Source of the DNA: Akkermansiaceae bacterium UBA1506
Lineage (GTDB): Bacteria; Verrucomicrobiota; Verrucomicrobiia; Verrucomicrobiales; DEV007
NCBI GenBank assembly: GCA_002323995.1
Contig: DCQY01000046.1
Location: 19,049 to 81,094, forward strand
DNA length: 62,046 nucleotides
Direction of reading: 5' to 3'
Position 1 is the first letter of the stretch, and each line of letters starts with the position of its first letter. The notes beneath the pieces were generated by a model, which was given only the letters and a program-made list of their open reading frames with translations, was not told the DNA's origin and searched no databases. Positions 53,784 through 62,046 of the stretch are shown here, in pieces. The translations under genes and the position numbers were made by a program.

Positions 53784-54347
53784 CTATTCTTTGATCAGGC
53801 GCAGCGCAAACGGATAGCGATAGATGATACCCTTGTTGGCCTCAAGTCCACCAAGAATCGCAAAAATCAGGTTAGCAACACCAACCGACAACCAGAGAAG
53901 GGGGGACAGACAACTTCCCACAAAGGGAAAAAAAGCTGTAGCAGTTGCAATAGCAAAACCAATAATCATCGTAATCTGAAAATTCATTGCTTCGCGACCT
54001 TGATCCTTCACAAATGGGCTTTCGTCTTTTTTGATAAGCCAGATCACCAGTGGCCCGAGGATATAGGTAACCCCGCCGAGGAGGTGAACCAGCATCCCTA
54101 TGATTTTTTCGTCACGGGCCGAGAGTTTCCCCCGCCCCAGCACATTTGATGAACCAGCTCTGAGATGGGCGTCAGCGGCTGCATTTTGAGCTGCTTCCTC
54201 TTGGTCTGCTTCCTCTTGGTCTGGGTTTGGCGCAGAGCAAGCCTCTTCCTCATTCTCTGAGATAACTTCCGTTTCGTCCTTATTTGAAACTGCGTCACCT
54301 CCAGGAAACTTATCTTCCTTTGATTTTTCGAAATCGGGATCGCTCAT
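53784..54347 (-). CDS. DUF4870 family membrane protein with acidic N-terminus
   Basis: 187 residues from the ATG giving MSDPDFEKSKEDKFPGGD; an upstream start would add 37 residues without family support. The first 75 residues are acidic and disordered-looking (EVISENEEEACSAPNPDQEE), including a five-residue repeat (EADQE). The C-terminal 110 residues are the DUF4870 domain: ARDEKIIGMLVHLLGGVTYI, then PLVIWLIKKDESPFVKDQGR, and three further hydrophobic helices. Role unknown, likely an inner-membrane protein. The acidic tail carries a tandem DNA repeat. Confidence 0.75.
   Translation of the reverse strand: MSDPDFEKSKEDKFPGGDAVSNKDETEVISENEEEACSAPNPDQEEADQEEAAQNAAADAHLRAGSSNVLGRGKLSARDEKIIGMLVHLLGGVTYILGPLVIWLIKKDESPFVKDQGREAMNFQITMIIGFAIATATAFFPFVGSCLSPLLWLSVGVANLIFAILGGLEANKGIIYRYPFALRLIKE
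54193..54222. repeat. 15-bp tandem repeat in the DUF4870 gene
   Basis: GCTTCCTCTTGGTCT is present twice, head to tail, in frame. It encodes two copies of a five-residue acidic unit in the disordered N-terminus. The length of 15 bases keeps the frame, so the copy number may vary between strains. Confidence 0.85.
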
Positions 54348-54579
54348 GATCTGTTTGTAATGAGTTTCCTTCAATGTAAGCAAGCAAATTGCGGACCTCA
54401 TGATCCCACACTTCAGCCGCTCCCGCCGAAGAAGCTGAGAAGAGTAAGTGCCTACCAAAGCAACCTCACCTCCTTAATTTCGTACGCCAAGCAGTGACAT
54501 GGCCATAAGAATTATTGGATTTCCAACCGATAATTTGCAGAGAAACCTCTCCTACCTACCAAAATCATCTGCGAGTTGC

Positions 54580-55236
54580 TTACTCGTAAATCGTAGGATC
54601 TTTTACCCCGGCGATCTCGAACGCTTCCTTACGCTCAACGCAGGTGCCGCAATTTCCGCAGTGCCGCTCTCCACCTTTATAGCAGGACCAAGTCCGGCTA
54701 AAGTCGACACTCAGATCCACCCCAACAGAAACAATGTCTTCCTTGCGCTGATGAATAAAGGGACGCAAAACTTCGACATCCGCATACGTACCTGCCCTTA
54801 TCGCTGCTGCCATTGGCTGCATAAACTCTTCACGACAATCAGGATAAATCGTATGGTCTCCGGAGTGTGCCGCGATGACCAGCCCTCCCGACCCGATGCT
54901 TTCGGCATAACCGGCTGCAATCGCCATCATGATACCGTTGCGAAAGGGCACGACGGTTCGTTTCATGTTCTCAGCTTCGTAGTGACCCTCCGGAATCTCA
55001 CCACCGCTTTTGAGGAGGTCACTCTCAAAGAGATCGTCCATGAAATTCAGCGGCACAATTTGATGCGGTATCTTTAACTGTCGACAGTGCCATGCCGCCA
55101 TCGGGATTTCTTTATCGTTGTGCTTTGATCCGTAATCAAAGCTTATACCAGCCATCACTTCATGGTCACGAACTGCCAAGTGAAGCGCGGTCACGGAATC
55201 CATCCCGCCACTGACCAACACCATAACCTTCATCAC
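54580..55236 (-). CDS. queC: 7-cyano-7-deazaguanine synthase QueC
   Basis: 218 residues of the PP-loop ATPase family. The ATP motif is VSGGMDSVTALHLA; the nucleobase region includes ISFDYGSKHNDKEIPMA and VVPFRNGIMMAIAAGYAESI. The zinc site at the C-terminus is GGERHCGNCGTCVERKEAF with one more Cys before it (WSCYKGG). It makes preQ0 from CDG and ammonia. The start overlaps queF's stop by 4 bases. queD and queE are not in the window. The four cysteines are intact. Confidence 0.95.
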   Translation of the reverse strand: MMKVMVLVSGGMDSVTALHLAVRDHEVMAGISFDYGSKHNDKEIPMAAWHCRQLKIPHQIVPLNFMDDLFESDLLKSGGEIPEGHYEAENMKRTVVPFRNGIMMAIAAGYAESIGSGGLVIAAHSGDHTIYPDCREEFMQPMAAAIRAGTYADVEVLRPFIHQRKEDIVSVGVDLSVDFSRTWSCYKGGERHCGNCGTCVERKEAFEIAGVKDPTIYE

Positions 55237-55664
55237 AGCTCATCTGTCCCCTGATCTGGAAAAGCCGCTGTCGCGGTCAATTGAATTCCACCGCGAGGTG
55301 AGAATTGACCCTTCACGATCATACTTCGGGGGGCACACGCTCCCGAAAGATCGTCCAGAATACGATTTACGATATCTTCGTTAAATGAGGGCGAGTTACG
55401 AAAAGAAGCGAGGTAGTATTTGAGCGACTTGGTTTCGATACACTTTTCTCCGGGGATATAACGGATTTTGAGATGTGCTGTATCCGGCTGACCTGTCACC
55501 GGGCAAAGTGAACTGAATTCGGGATAATCGAGCTCGATCCAGTAATTTCGTTCAGCGTTTCGATTAGGGAACACCTCAAGAGTCGCCTCCTCCGGAGATC
55601 CGGGAAGTTGGTTTGTACTGTTACCCAGCAGGGTAAGATCTTTCACTTGAGAAGTTTTACTCAT
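55233..55664 (-). CDS. queF: NADPH-dependent preQ0 reductase QueF (type I)
   Basis: 143 residues, unimodular type I QueF. The nucleophile Cys and acid Asp are in SSLCPVTGQPDTAHL; the family motif E-(S/T)-K-S-x-K-x-(Y/F) is present as ETKSLKYYL. The downstream motif that is usually F-H-E reads SFNEDIVNRIL, with Asn in place of the His but the Glu kept. RSMIVKGQFSPRGGI follows. It reduces preQ0 to preQ1, the step after QueC. It is the first gene of the pair and probably has its own promoter; no preQ1 riboswitch is visible upstream. Confidence 0.93.
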   Translation of the reverse strand: MSKTSQVKDLTLLGNSTNQLPGSPEEATLEVFPNRNAERNYWIELDYPEFSSLCPVTGQPDTAHLKIRYIPGEKCIETKSLKYYLASFRNSPSFNEDIVNRILDDLSGACAPRSMIVKGQFSPRGGIQLTATAAFPDQGTDEL

Positions 55665-55785
55665 ACCAAAATGTCAATACGGACTCGAAGTTAATTCGGA
55701 CTGGCGAGGCCTGATCATTCACATCCATTCCGCAAGTGAAGAAGAAATCAACTAATAACAAGCCAAAGAAAACTTTAGCTCGATT

Positions 55786-56856
55786 TTATTGAGACCGAAC
55801 CACAATTTCGACACGGCGGTTCAGAGCCTGGGCATCTTTATCTCCATCAATTGGAACGATTGGGCGCCCCTTGCCCATGCCAACTACTTGAATGTTGGCA
55901 TCACTGATTCGAAGTTTACCCACTAGCCAATTACGCACAGCCTTGGCTCGCTCCAAGCTGAGGCTACGGTTAAATTCTTCACCGCCAAAGCTGTCTGTGT
56001 GACCCTCAATAAGGAAGATCGAATTCGGATTTGTCTGCACAACAAACGCCAGTTTCATCATGCTGAGACGGGCAGATTCCCTCAGTTCAGATTCATTATA
56101 TTCAAAGAGTATGTCAGTCGGCAAAGCGATTTTTTCCTCCCCAGGAGGAAGGCCTCCAGTTCGGGAAACCAGATCATTGAGACTGGAATATCCCTCGATC
56201 AGGATGTTAGCATCATTGCCGAACGCCTGCGCAGCCGCACTCTGAAAAAAAGCATCGGTGTCCACCGTATTGGAAAGATCATCAGTCGATTTCAGTTCAA
56301 TAATGGGTTGGTTGTTAGACACCGTCGCGGAGGAATCAATTAGCTTGTTTCGCATTTCAGCCAGATCCTTCGACAACAACTCAGAGGAAGAGATGTCAAT
56401 GCTAGCTGCCATGTTTATCACTTCTCCCGGCTTCTTAGGTATTTTCGGAGGTTCATTTGAAACCATCTGAGGGGTCTCAACGGGAGAAAGGCGAATGGGT
56501 TCATCTTTCATTTTCTCCATCAAGTCAAACTCATCGAGGGAGCTGTCAACCATATCGAGATGACTCAACTTCTCCGGTTTGATCGGTTTATCTTCGGGAA
56601 TAAACGTTTCATTAAGAAGTTCGCTGAGCTTATCCTGATCGATCATTAGTTGCTCTTTCTTTAAGCGAAAAACGATCTCTTCATTCCCAGCTACTCTTTC
56701 CTTACGCTGGATGTGTCCCAGGGCAATGTAGAGGACGATGTGCACGATCACCGAAATGAAAATCGCCAGTAGAGCCCACCAACCAACATTTCGGTTTTCT
56801 ACCTTGAACACCGACTTGCTGTTTGCCGAGGGATGCCAGTCATAACTTGCGGACAT
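55786..56856 (-). CDS. OmpA-domain protein anchored by one N-terminal helix
   Basis: 356 residues. A single uncleaved membrane helix (LLAIFISVIVHIVLYIALGH, about 30-49), a long disordered middle (PIKPEKLSHLDMVDSSLDEF) and a C-terminal OmpA peptidoglycan-binding domain. The signature of the last is SIFLIEGHTDSFGGEEFNRS, followed by LSLERAKAVRNWLVGK and QALNRRVEIVVR, with the Asp and Arg that bind diaminopimelate. The topology suggests an inner-membrane protein reaching the cell wall. The FYNESELRESAR part precedes the domain. A MotB/TolR-like link to a proton channel is possible but not shown. Normal start ATG. Confidence 0.8.
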   Translation of the reverse strand: MSASYDWHPSANSKSVFKVENRNVGWWALLAIFISVIVHIVLYIALGHIQRKERVAGNEEIVFRLKKEQLMIDQDKLSELLNETFIPEDKPIKPEKLSHLDMVDSSLDEFDLMEKMKDEPIRLSPVETPQMVSNEPPKIPKKPGEVINMAASIDISSSELLSKDLAEMRNKLIDSSATVSNNQPIIELKSTDDLSNTVDTDAFFQSAAAQAFGNDANILIEGYSSLNDLVSRTGGLPPGEEKIALPTDILFEYNESELRESARLSMMKLAFVVQTNPNSIFLIEGHTDSFGGEEFNRSLSLERAKAVRNWLVGKLRISDANIQVVGMGKGRPIVPIDGDKDAQALNRRVEIVVRSQ

Positions 56857-56956
56857 AGGCTGAGGAAGAGCGATATCACTCCTCTTTCCAGAGTTTAAAC
56901 TACTTTTGAGGTTTCGGCAAAGTCTGACTCCCGCTATAAGACTCTTTTAATCTTCC

Positions 56957-58543
56957 ATGGTGAAACTGCTCACTCTCAAGATTCTACTTAGCTTTGACAC
57001 CGATCAGCACCGTATCGGGAGGTCCCTATTTATTCGGGCAATGGGGCTAATCTACCTCATCGCTATCGCCTCCTGGTGGTCTCAGGCCATCATACTGGTG
57101 GGAGAGAACGGTCTCGCCCCTTCAGGCAAATTTCTCGAACTGGCAGATGCGCAACTCTCTGAGGTGGGAAGAAGCTCATTCTTAGCTGTTCCCAACATAT
57201 TCTGGTGGGTCGGCGCCTCCAACTTGTCGTTACACATCGCCTGCGGGATCGGAACCATTCTGGCCGTTCTCGTCGTGATCGGACGCTTTGCCGGCCCTTC
57301 CTTGATTGGCCTCTGGATTATCTACCTTTCCCTGCTAAATACCGGAGGAATCTTCATGAGTTTTCAGTGGGATATACTGCTGCTTGAAGCCGGATTCATG
57401 GCCTGTTTTCTCACTGATTGGAAGTGGCAAACTAGTTGGAAAAATCCACCAACCCTAAATTTCGTCAATCGCGTTACCCTAGTCTGGTCCTGGCTTCTTA
57501 TTGGCAAACTGATGTTCTTCTCCGGTTGGGTCAAACTGGCTTGGGCCACTCCTACTTTTACCGAATGGTGGCCAGAGCACACGGCCATGACTTATCACTA
57601 TATGACGCAACCCATTCCCACCTGGACTTCCTGGTGGGCGCATCAACTTCCTGAATGGTTTCAGAAAGCGTCAATCTGGCCGATGTATTTCATAGAACTG
57701 ATTCTTCCCTTCTTTATTCTGTTTGGGCGATTTGGCCGTTTAACAGCAGCACTTGGATTCATCGCACTGATGTTCCTGATCCTGCTAACAGGCAACTACA
57801 CCTACTTCAACTGGCTCACCATTGCACTCTGCCTGCCACTTGTGAACGACCGTGACTGGCCCCATTGGCTCCGGGAAAAACTAAAGCTAAAAAAGCCTAT
57901 AAAAAGAGAGCGCCTCTCACGCCGCTCGCTCATTATCCAATTATCCTGCACCGCACCTACTTTCCTTCTGGCGCTGTTACTCAACCTTCAGATCGTCTTG
58001 AACGATCTTCATCAGGCTCCGCTCCCCCTTTTGAAAAAGGACTTCACTCCGAATTGGCTGGATCAGCTTCGGGCTTCAATAGCTTCATTTCACATTGCCT
58101 CTGGCTATGGTCTCTTTCGAACGATGTCAACCGACCGACCGGAAATCATCTTCGAAGGAAGTCGCGATGGGCTCACCTGGCATGCTTATGATTTCCTCTG
58201 GAAGCCCGACCAACTTGATGAAAGACCACGATTCGTTGCTCCTCACCAACCCCGAGTCGCCTGGCAACTCTGGTTTGCCGCACTAGAGCGAGAGTTTTCC
58301 TATCAGAGTCGCAATGCAGGATGGATCGAGGGCCTGGTCCTTAAGATTCTCAACGGGGATCAGGGCTTCCACCGACTTCTGCGCCACAACCCCTTTCCGA
58401 ATCAACCTCCAAAATTCATCCGAGCGCGCCTGTTTCTTTACGAATTCACGTCCTGTGAAGAAAGAAATCAAACAGGTGACTGGTGGAAACGCAAAGCATC
58501 GGGTATGTATATTGCACCAGTCAGCCTTCCACCATCTTCATGA
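56957..58543 (+). CDS. Lipase maturation factor (LMF1)-like membrane protein
   Basis: 528 residues with at least eight hydrophobic helices, including SLFIRAMGLIYLIAIASWWS and SLSLHIACGIGTILAVLVVI. The conserved LMF signatures are visible as GIFMSFQWDILLLEAGFMAC, RVTLVWSWLLIGKLMFFSGW and TYFNWLTIALCLPLVND; a final soluble part contains EIIFEGSRDGLTWHAYDFLW. In eukaryotes LMF1 helps fold lipases in the ER; the bacterial role is unknown, possibly membrane protein or lipid-linked. Its stop overlaps the next start as ATGA, indicating a coupled pair. Confidence 0.8.
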   Translation: MVKLLTLKILLSFDTDQHRIGRSLFIRAMGLIYLIAIASWWSQAIILVGENGLAPSGKFLELADAQLSEVGRSSFLAVPNIFWWVGASNLSLHIACGIGTILAVLVVIGRFAGPSLIGLWIIYLSLLNTGGIFMSFQWDILLLEAGFMACFLTDWKWQTSWKNPPTLNFVNRVTLVWSWLLIGKLMFFSGWVKLAWATPTFTEWWPEHTAMTYHYMTQPIPTWTSWWAHQLPEWFQKASIWPMYFIELILPFFILFGRFGRLTAALGFIALMFLILLTGNYTYFNWLTIALCLPLVNDRDWPHWLREKLKLKKPIKRERLSRRSLIIQLSCTAPTFLLALLLNLQIVLNDLHQAPLPLLKKDFTPNWLDQLRASIASFHIASGYGLFRTMSTDRPEIIFEGSRDGLTWHAYDFLWKPDQLDERPRFVAPHQPRVAWQLWFAALEREFSYQSRNAGWIEGLVLKILNGDQGFHRLLRHNPFPNQPPKFIRARLFLYEFTSCEERNQTGDWWKRKASGMYIAPVSLPPSS

Positions 58544-59130
58544 ACTCTCCCGCGACCCTCCGAGTGAATCTTCAGCGCAATCGGCGCGTGATCGTTCATG
58601 CCCCGGTGAATGTGGTTCAAAAGAAGAATGAAAAGCCACTCACCCATATCCAAAACCTGAAGATTGATTTAGCAATCAAGACACTTCTCCCCTATTTCTC
58701 CCGATGGGTTGAGAAGCAAGAGAAGCTAATCCTCTCGAACGGCCGACCGCTCAGTGAATGGGAAACGATGTGGGCCACTGAAGTTGGAGTAAAGCGTCCC
58801 GATATGGTTCGCATTCTTCCGGTGCCGCAAGTACCCACCCCGGGTTCATCTTTCACCGGCTTGCTTGGCAATCTCTTCGGCGTCCTTTCCGAAGGCCCCA
58901 ATGGAATGGCAGTTAGCTATGGAATCTATCTGGAGGCGACTCGAGCCACCAATCCGTCCCTGCTCGTGCACGAACTTGCCCACGTGGCACAGTTCGAGCG
59001 ACTCGGCGGAATCGAACCTTACCTCCGTGAGTATCTCACCCAATGCATCCGCGATGGTTACTGGGACGCGGAACTGGAATGTGAAGCCCGTAATGCAGCG
59101 GCACCGTTTACTAGACCTCCCGGAGGGTAA
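58540..59130 (+). CDS. HExxH-motif protein coupled to the LMF1-like gene
   Basis: 196 residues from the ATG overlapping the upstream stop (MNSPATLRVNLQRNRRVIVH). The zinc-protease-like motif HELAH occurs in PSLLVHELAHVAQFERLGGI near residue 149, with downstream Glu candidates in LECEARNAA as third ligand. The N-terminal half shows no known domain, and there is no signal peptide. Related motifs occur in DUF4157-type putative metallopeptidases, so a peptidase role is possible but unproven. Coupling suggests it works with the membrane protein. Confidence 0.6.
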   Translation: MNSPATLRVNLQRNRRVIVHAPVNVVQKKNEKPLTHIQNLKIDLAIKTLLPYFSRWVEKQEKLILSNGRPLSEWETMWATEVGVKRPDMVRILPVPQVPTPGSSFTGLLGNLFGVLSEGPNGMAVSYGIYLEATRATNPSLLVHELAHVAQFERLGGIEPYLREYLTQCIRDGYWDAELECEARNAAAPFTRPPGG

Positions 59131-59255
59131 CCTTTTTCTTTAACAGGCCTACGTCGCCGCCTGTCGTTGGACTGCCTGAGACAATAGCTGTATACAGCCG
59201 ATTCGGCGTCTGTCAGCAAAAGGCAACCTTCTAAGCTCCAAGAGCACTTAGCCGC

Positions 59256-59284
59256 TTGTCATCACAATAGGAATTATTTACTAT
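59256..59284 (+). promoter_or_regulatory. Candidate sigma-70-type promoter close to the start codon
   Basis: TTGTCA (one mismatch to the -35 consensus), a 17-base spacer, then TACTAT (two mismatches to the -10). The predicted transcription start falls about 6-7 bases after the -10, within a few bases of the ATG of the CII-like gene. A leaderless transcript is therefore possible. Confidence 0.35.
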
Positions 59285-59292
59285 TAGGTTGC

Positions 59293-59772
59293 ATGGAATC
59301 GCATGAAATACTTAAGGAAGCATTCGGTAGCAGCATGACCAGCCCTAAAGAAATTGCTTCGGAACTGGGTGTCTCGTTGTCTCTGATTTACAAGTGGGCG
59401 CAACCAAATAGCGATACTGGCTCCGGAAGCCGCAATCCACTTGATCGAATCGCCACCCTGATAGATTTGACGCAGGATCCCGGGATCTGCGAATGGCTTT
59501 GCCAAAGCGCTGGGGGATACTTCGTTCGCAACCCCAAGAGTAAATGCGAAGAAGGCTACGAAGTCGTCCCTGCGACCCACGCCATCGTACAACAATTCGC
59601 TGGTCTCCTCGACGTGGTTTCCCGCGCGGCGCAGGACAACACTATCACCCCAGACGAATCGGCCGAAATTCGTATCGTGTGGGACCGACTCAAAGCTTAT
59701 TGCGAAGGCTTCGTCCGTTGCTGCGAAGAAGGTGATTTTGAGCAGATTCAGAAAGAACTGGGTCAGTCATAG
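59293..59772 (+). CDS. CII-type phage regulatory protein homologue
   Basis: 159 residues. The N-terminal helix-turn-helix region is MTSPKEIASELGVSLSLIYK followed by WAQP, like the phage regulatory protein CII family (DNA binding by tetramers). Then NPLDRIATLIDLTQDP and ICEWLCQSAGGYFVRNP, a pattern I recall from single-copy homologues in Verrucomicrobiota. A helical C-terminal part (EIRIVWDRLKAYCEGFVRCC) may mediate oligomerisation. There are no phage genes nearby, so this is probably a domesticated regulator. It directly precedes alr, with 15 bases between. Confidence 0.8.
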   Translation: MESHEILKEAFGSSMTSPKEIASELGVSLSLIYKWAQPNSDTGSGSRNPLDRIATLIDLTQDPGICEWLCQSAGGYFVRNPKSKCEEGYEVVPATHAIVQQFAGLLDVVSRAAQDNTITPDESAEIRIVWDRLKAYCEGFVRCCEEGDFEQIQKELGQS

Positions 59773-59787
59773 CGTAGCCTTTCCCCC

Positions 59788-60942
59788 ATGGCATCGTCGT
59801 CGTCCCCCGATACTTCTCAACTCCGCTGCTGGGCTGAGGTCAATCTCAGTCACCTTCGCCACAACGCTGCCATCCTTCAAAATGAAGCCGGTCCCGATTG
59901 CGGCATCATGGCTATCGTGAAGGCAGATGCCTATGGCCACGGTCTAGAATCAGTGGTTTCCACCTTAATCGGACATGTCGACTGGTTTGGCGTTGCCAAC
60001 TACCATGAAGCCAAACGCACCTTTGAAGCGGCGAGAAGCCAATCCCCTTCCATCCTAATCCTAAGCCCTCCCATACCATCGGAGATAGAGCCAATCGTGG
60101 ATGCAGGATTCTCCGCCTCGGTCTCCTCAGTTGAAGAAGTGGAAGCCTTTAGTATAGCTGCCGAAAGACTGGGAGTAAAAGCGAGGCTGCATGCCGTCGC
60201 TGACACCGGCATGGGACGTATGGGGGCCCTAATCGACCACTTTGCTGACCTCGTCTCTGCGATCAAGGATGCTCCTGGCTGCGAAATTGAGGGACTCGAC
60301 ACTCACTTTCCATCAGCTGACGAAGACCCAAATTTCACCCAATCTCAAATCACTGCTTTTTCGAAAATTGTGGAAGCACTCGCTCCCGAGAAATCTTGCC
60401 ACCTGCACCTCGCCAACAGCGCTGGTTTACTTAAATTCCAACAAGACCTACCCTTCGCAACACTGGCCAGGCCGGGACTTGCCCTTTACGGCATCTCTCC
60501 TCTCGTAGACCACCCATTGCTGCGGCCGGTTCTCAGCCTGAAAACGAGAGTCACTCTAGTGCGGAATATCCCTGCAGGCACCAGCATTAGCTACGGTCGC
60601 ACCTTTATTTCTGAGACTCCGATGCGAGTAGCGACCCTCGCCGTTGGTTATGGCGACGGCTACACTCGCTACCTCAGCGGAGACAAAACGCGAGTTCTTC
60701 TAGCCGGCGAACGCTGCCCGCTGCTCGGTCGAGTCACAATGGATCAAATCGTAGTCGACATCACTCATTTAACTAGACCCATTCAGTGCGGCGATGTCGC
60801 GACTTTAATCGGCAAGGAAAATGGAGAAGAAATTACCGCTAAGGAGCTCGCAAAACATGCCGGGACAATTCCTTGGGAAATTCTAACCGGAATCACCAGC
60901 CGCGTGGAGCGCATCTACATCGAATCAGATACCGAGGCCTGA
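59788..60942 (+). CDS. alr: Alanine racemase
   Basis: 384 residues, fold type III PLP enzyme. The PLP lysine is in AIVKADAYGHGLESVVST. RCWAEVNLSHLRHN opens the barrel. The catalytic Tyr region is in LAVGYGDGYTRYL, and GRVTMDQIVVDIT is the beta-domain signature. Converts L- to D-alanine for peptidoglycan. The N-terminus carries a short Ser-rich stretch (MASSSSPDTSQL). Its end overlaps the convergent recF end by 28 bases. It follows the CII-like gene closely and may be co-transcribed with it. Confidence 0.94.
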   Translation: MASSSSPDTSQLRCWAEVNLSHLRHNAAILQNEAGPDCGIMAIVKADAYGHGLESVVSTLIGHVDWFGVANYHEAKRTFEAARSQSPSILILSPPIPSEIEPIVDAGFSASVSSVEEVEAFSIAAERLGVKARLHAVADTGMGRMGALIDHFADLVSAIKDAPGCEIEGLDTHFPSADEDPNFTQSQITAFSKIVEALAPEKSCHLHLANSAGLLKFQQDLPFATLARPGLALYGISPLVDHPLLRPVLSLKTRVTLVRNIPAGTSISYGRTFISETPMRVATLAVGYGDGYTRYLSGDKTRVLLAGERCPLLGRVTMDQIVVDITHLTRPIQCGDVATLIGKENGEEITAKELAKHAGTIPWEILTGITSRVERIYIESDTEA

Positions 60943-61994
60943 TGAACCTCAAAACGATGCGCATGTTCAAACTGCTCATCGAGCCAATCAAGATTAGTCG
61001 TAGTGATAAGTTTCTGGGAGCCCTCCGGCCATGCCGCCATCAAGGCATTGCGTCGTCCCGGATCGAGCTCACCAAAGACATCGTCGATCAGCATAACAGG
61101 AGCATCGTCACGCGATTCCAGAAATAAGTGGGTTTGCCCAAGCTTCAAAGCCAATGCGACGGTTCGCTGCTGACCCTCACTGGCAAACTTCGCAACCGGC
61201 ATACCATTCAGTTCGAGAATGAGGTCATCACGATGGGGACCTGCCACGGTTTGGCGACGGCGAAACTCTTCTTCGCGGCGCGAGAATAATTCAAACGCGA
61301 GATCATCTTCTTCGCCGGAAGCAGACTGATAAGTCAATGTAAGGATTTCTTCGCCTCCTCCGATTTCGATTTGAGACCTTGCTGCTTGCGGGGCGAGCGC
61401 CTCAATTAACTCTCGGCGACACTGAGTGATGACACGGCCTTGTTCAGACAGCACCTTCGTGTAAGCATCAATCTCAGCCCACTTCGGTGAAGAATCGCGT
61501 TTGAGAAGAAAGTTTCTCGAGCGAACCGCTTTTTCATAAGCGCGCTGGGCAGCGCGGTAAGCCGGAAAAAGCTGAGCAGCCATGAAGTCGAGGTAGCGGC
61601 GCCGTCCATCGCCTCCTCCCCGAATTAGGGCGAGATCATCATTAGCCATCCAGACGACTAAGGCGCTATGACGAAGGTAGTCACTGCCACGCTTTTGATT
61701 TTCGCCGTCAACGAGTAACCGCCTTCCCGATTCCTTGTATTGAAGACGAAGCTCAACCGGATCAATCCCATCAAGCTGACCTCCGGCAGCAAATGCCACT
61801 TCGGAGAAGCGGATACAGTCGGCCATCGCCGAAGTCCTCGGGCTCTGGAGGCGCAGGAGGGTACACGCTCCTTCCAGAATTGAAGTCTTACCTTGTGCAT
61901 TGTTGCCATGGAAGATGCTAATTCCTCCAGTCAACGCTATCCGCAGCGACTCAAAGCAGCGGAAATGATTAAGGTTGAGAGATCGCAAAAGCAT
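60915..61994 (-). CDS. recF: DNA replication and repair protein RecF
   Basis: 359 residues from the ATG giving MLLRSLNLNHFRCFESLRIA, the usual RecF start; an upstream ATG would add 14 residues. ABC-type ATPase: Walker A HGNNAQGKTSILEG, the signature SEGQQRTVALALKLGQ and Walker B APVMLIDDVFGELDP. It helps load RecA at gaps in DNA. The long coiled-coil of SMC-type relatives is absent, as expected. Length is normal. It lies convergent with alr. Upstream, the DNA runs to the window edge. Confidence 0.94.
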   Translation of the reverse strand: MLLRSLNLNHFRCFESLRIALTGGISIFHGNNAQGKTSILEGACTLLRLQSPRTSAMADCIRFSEVAFAAGGQLDGIDPVELRLQYKESGRRLLVDGENQKRGSDYLRHSALVVWMANDDLALIRGGGDGRRRYLDFMAAQLFPAYRAAQRAYEKAVRSRNFLLKRDSSPKWAEIDAYTKVLSEQGRVITQCRRELIEALAPQAARSQIEIGGGEEILTLTYQSASGEEDDLAFELFSRREEEFRRRQTVAGPHRDDLILELNGMPVAKFASEGQQRTVALALKLGQTHLFLESRDDAPVMLIDDVFGELDPGRRNALMAAWPEGSQKLITTTNLDWLDEQFEHAHRFEVHQASVSDSM

Positions 61995-62046
61995 GGACGA
62001 ACGACTACAATCAACAAGCGATTGGTAACGAATCAACCAATCTGTC

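Noticed and set aside
55665..55785. preQ1 riboswitch upstream of queF
   Set aside because: No short pseudoknot-type aptamer with the typical A-rich tail could be seen.
1..62046. tRNA, rRNA or CRISPR arrays
   Set aside because: No cloverleaf with a T-loop GGTTCGAATCC-like core, no rRNA conserved blocks and no regularly spaced direct repeats were noticed.

Overview
The window is about 62 kb of dense chromosomal DNA with short intergenic gaps and bacterial housekeeping genes on both strands. Gene content fits a Verrucomicrobiota bacterium, probably of the Opitutia/Puniceicoccales type. Supporting signs are a GreA fused to a long N-terminal region, a TIGR04073-like (exosortase-associated) small protein, an Mg-type HemB, McsA-McsB-ClpC without CtsR, a CII-type regulator and outer-membrane proteins (TonB receptor, DUF5916 barrel). 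The phylum is an inference from family content; no rRNA or tRNA gene is visible.

Layout. 1-8.9 kb: a cut Pro/Ala-rich protein, an M20 deacylase, a TIGR04073-like protein, the GreA fusion, a lipoprotein, a Mini-III-like RNase fold protein overlapping Hsp33, a cyclic-nucleotide-domain protein, a GYF/PH-like protein and a secreted protein with a degenerate Lon (S16)-like domain. 8.9-10.2 kb: a small accessory patch with a gene split over two frames, an orphan integrase-arm-like protein, palindromes and a SAM-family riboswitch on the minus strand. 10.2-22.4 kb: a sulfur/methionine and tetrapyrrole block: TonB receptor, metH, a DUF5916 outer-membrane protein, hemB, a decayed cysS fragment, a fungal-type cystathionine gamma-synthase and a second transsulfuration PLP enzyme. 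22.5-24.7 kb: a DUF3037/HipA-like kinase pair. 24.8-31.3 kb: sufS, a class IV aminotransferase, then mcsA-mcsB-clpC. 31.4-36 kb: pgsA, a TolQ/MotA-like protein, lemA and an M48 protease. 36.2-43.9 kb: bacterial alpha-2-macroglobulin plus pbpC. 43.9-50.9 kb: lysS, a phosphoesterase, an SDR epimerase, a MidA-type methyltransferase and a class A PBP with Thr in the SxxK position. 50.9-62 kb: a DUF3147 protein, an A-type Fe-S carrier, a Rep/PcrA helicase, a DUF4870 protein, queC-queF, an OmpA-domain protein, an LMF1-like protein coupled to a HExxH protein, a CII-like regulator, alr and recF.

Functional links. MetH, the two transsulfuration enzymes and the TonB receptor (possibly for cobalamin) form a methionine theme. 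The riboswitch that should belong to that theme points away from metH toward small unknown genes. McsA/McsB/ClpC form a protein-arginine-phosphorylation and degradation module. QueF/QueC are consecutive queuosine steps. Alpha-2-macroglobulin/PbpC is a known periplasmic defence and repair pair.

The observations I rate most worth checking are the orphan SAM-type riboswitch (9951-10020), the PBP1A Ser-to-Thr change, the frame-split gene at 9.0-9.55 kb, the cysS remnant with a 15-bp tandem duplication, and the fungal-type cystathionine gamma-synthase.
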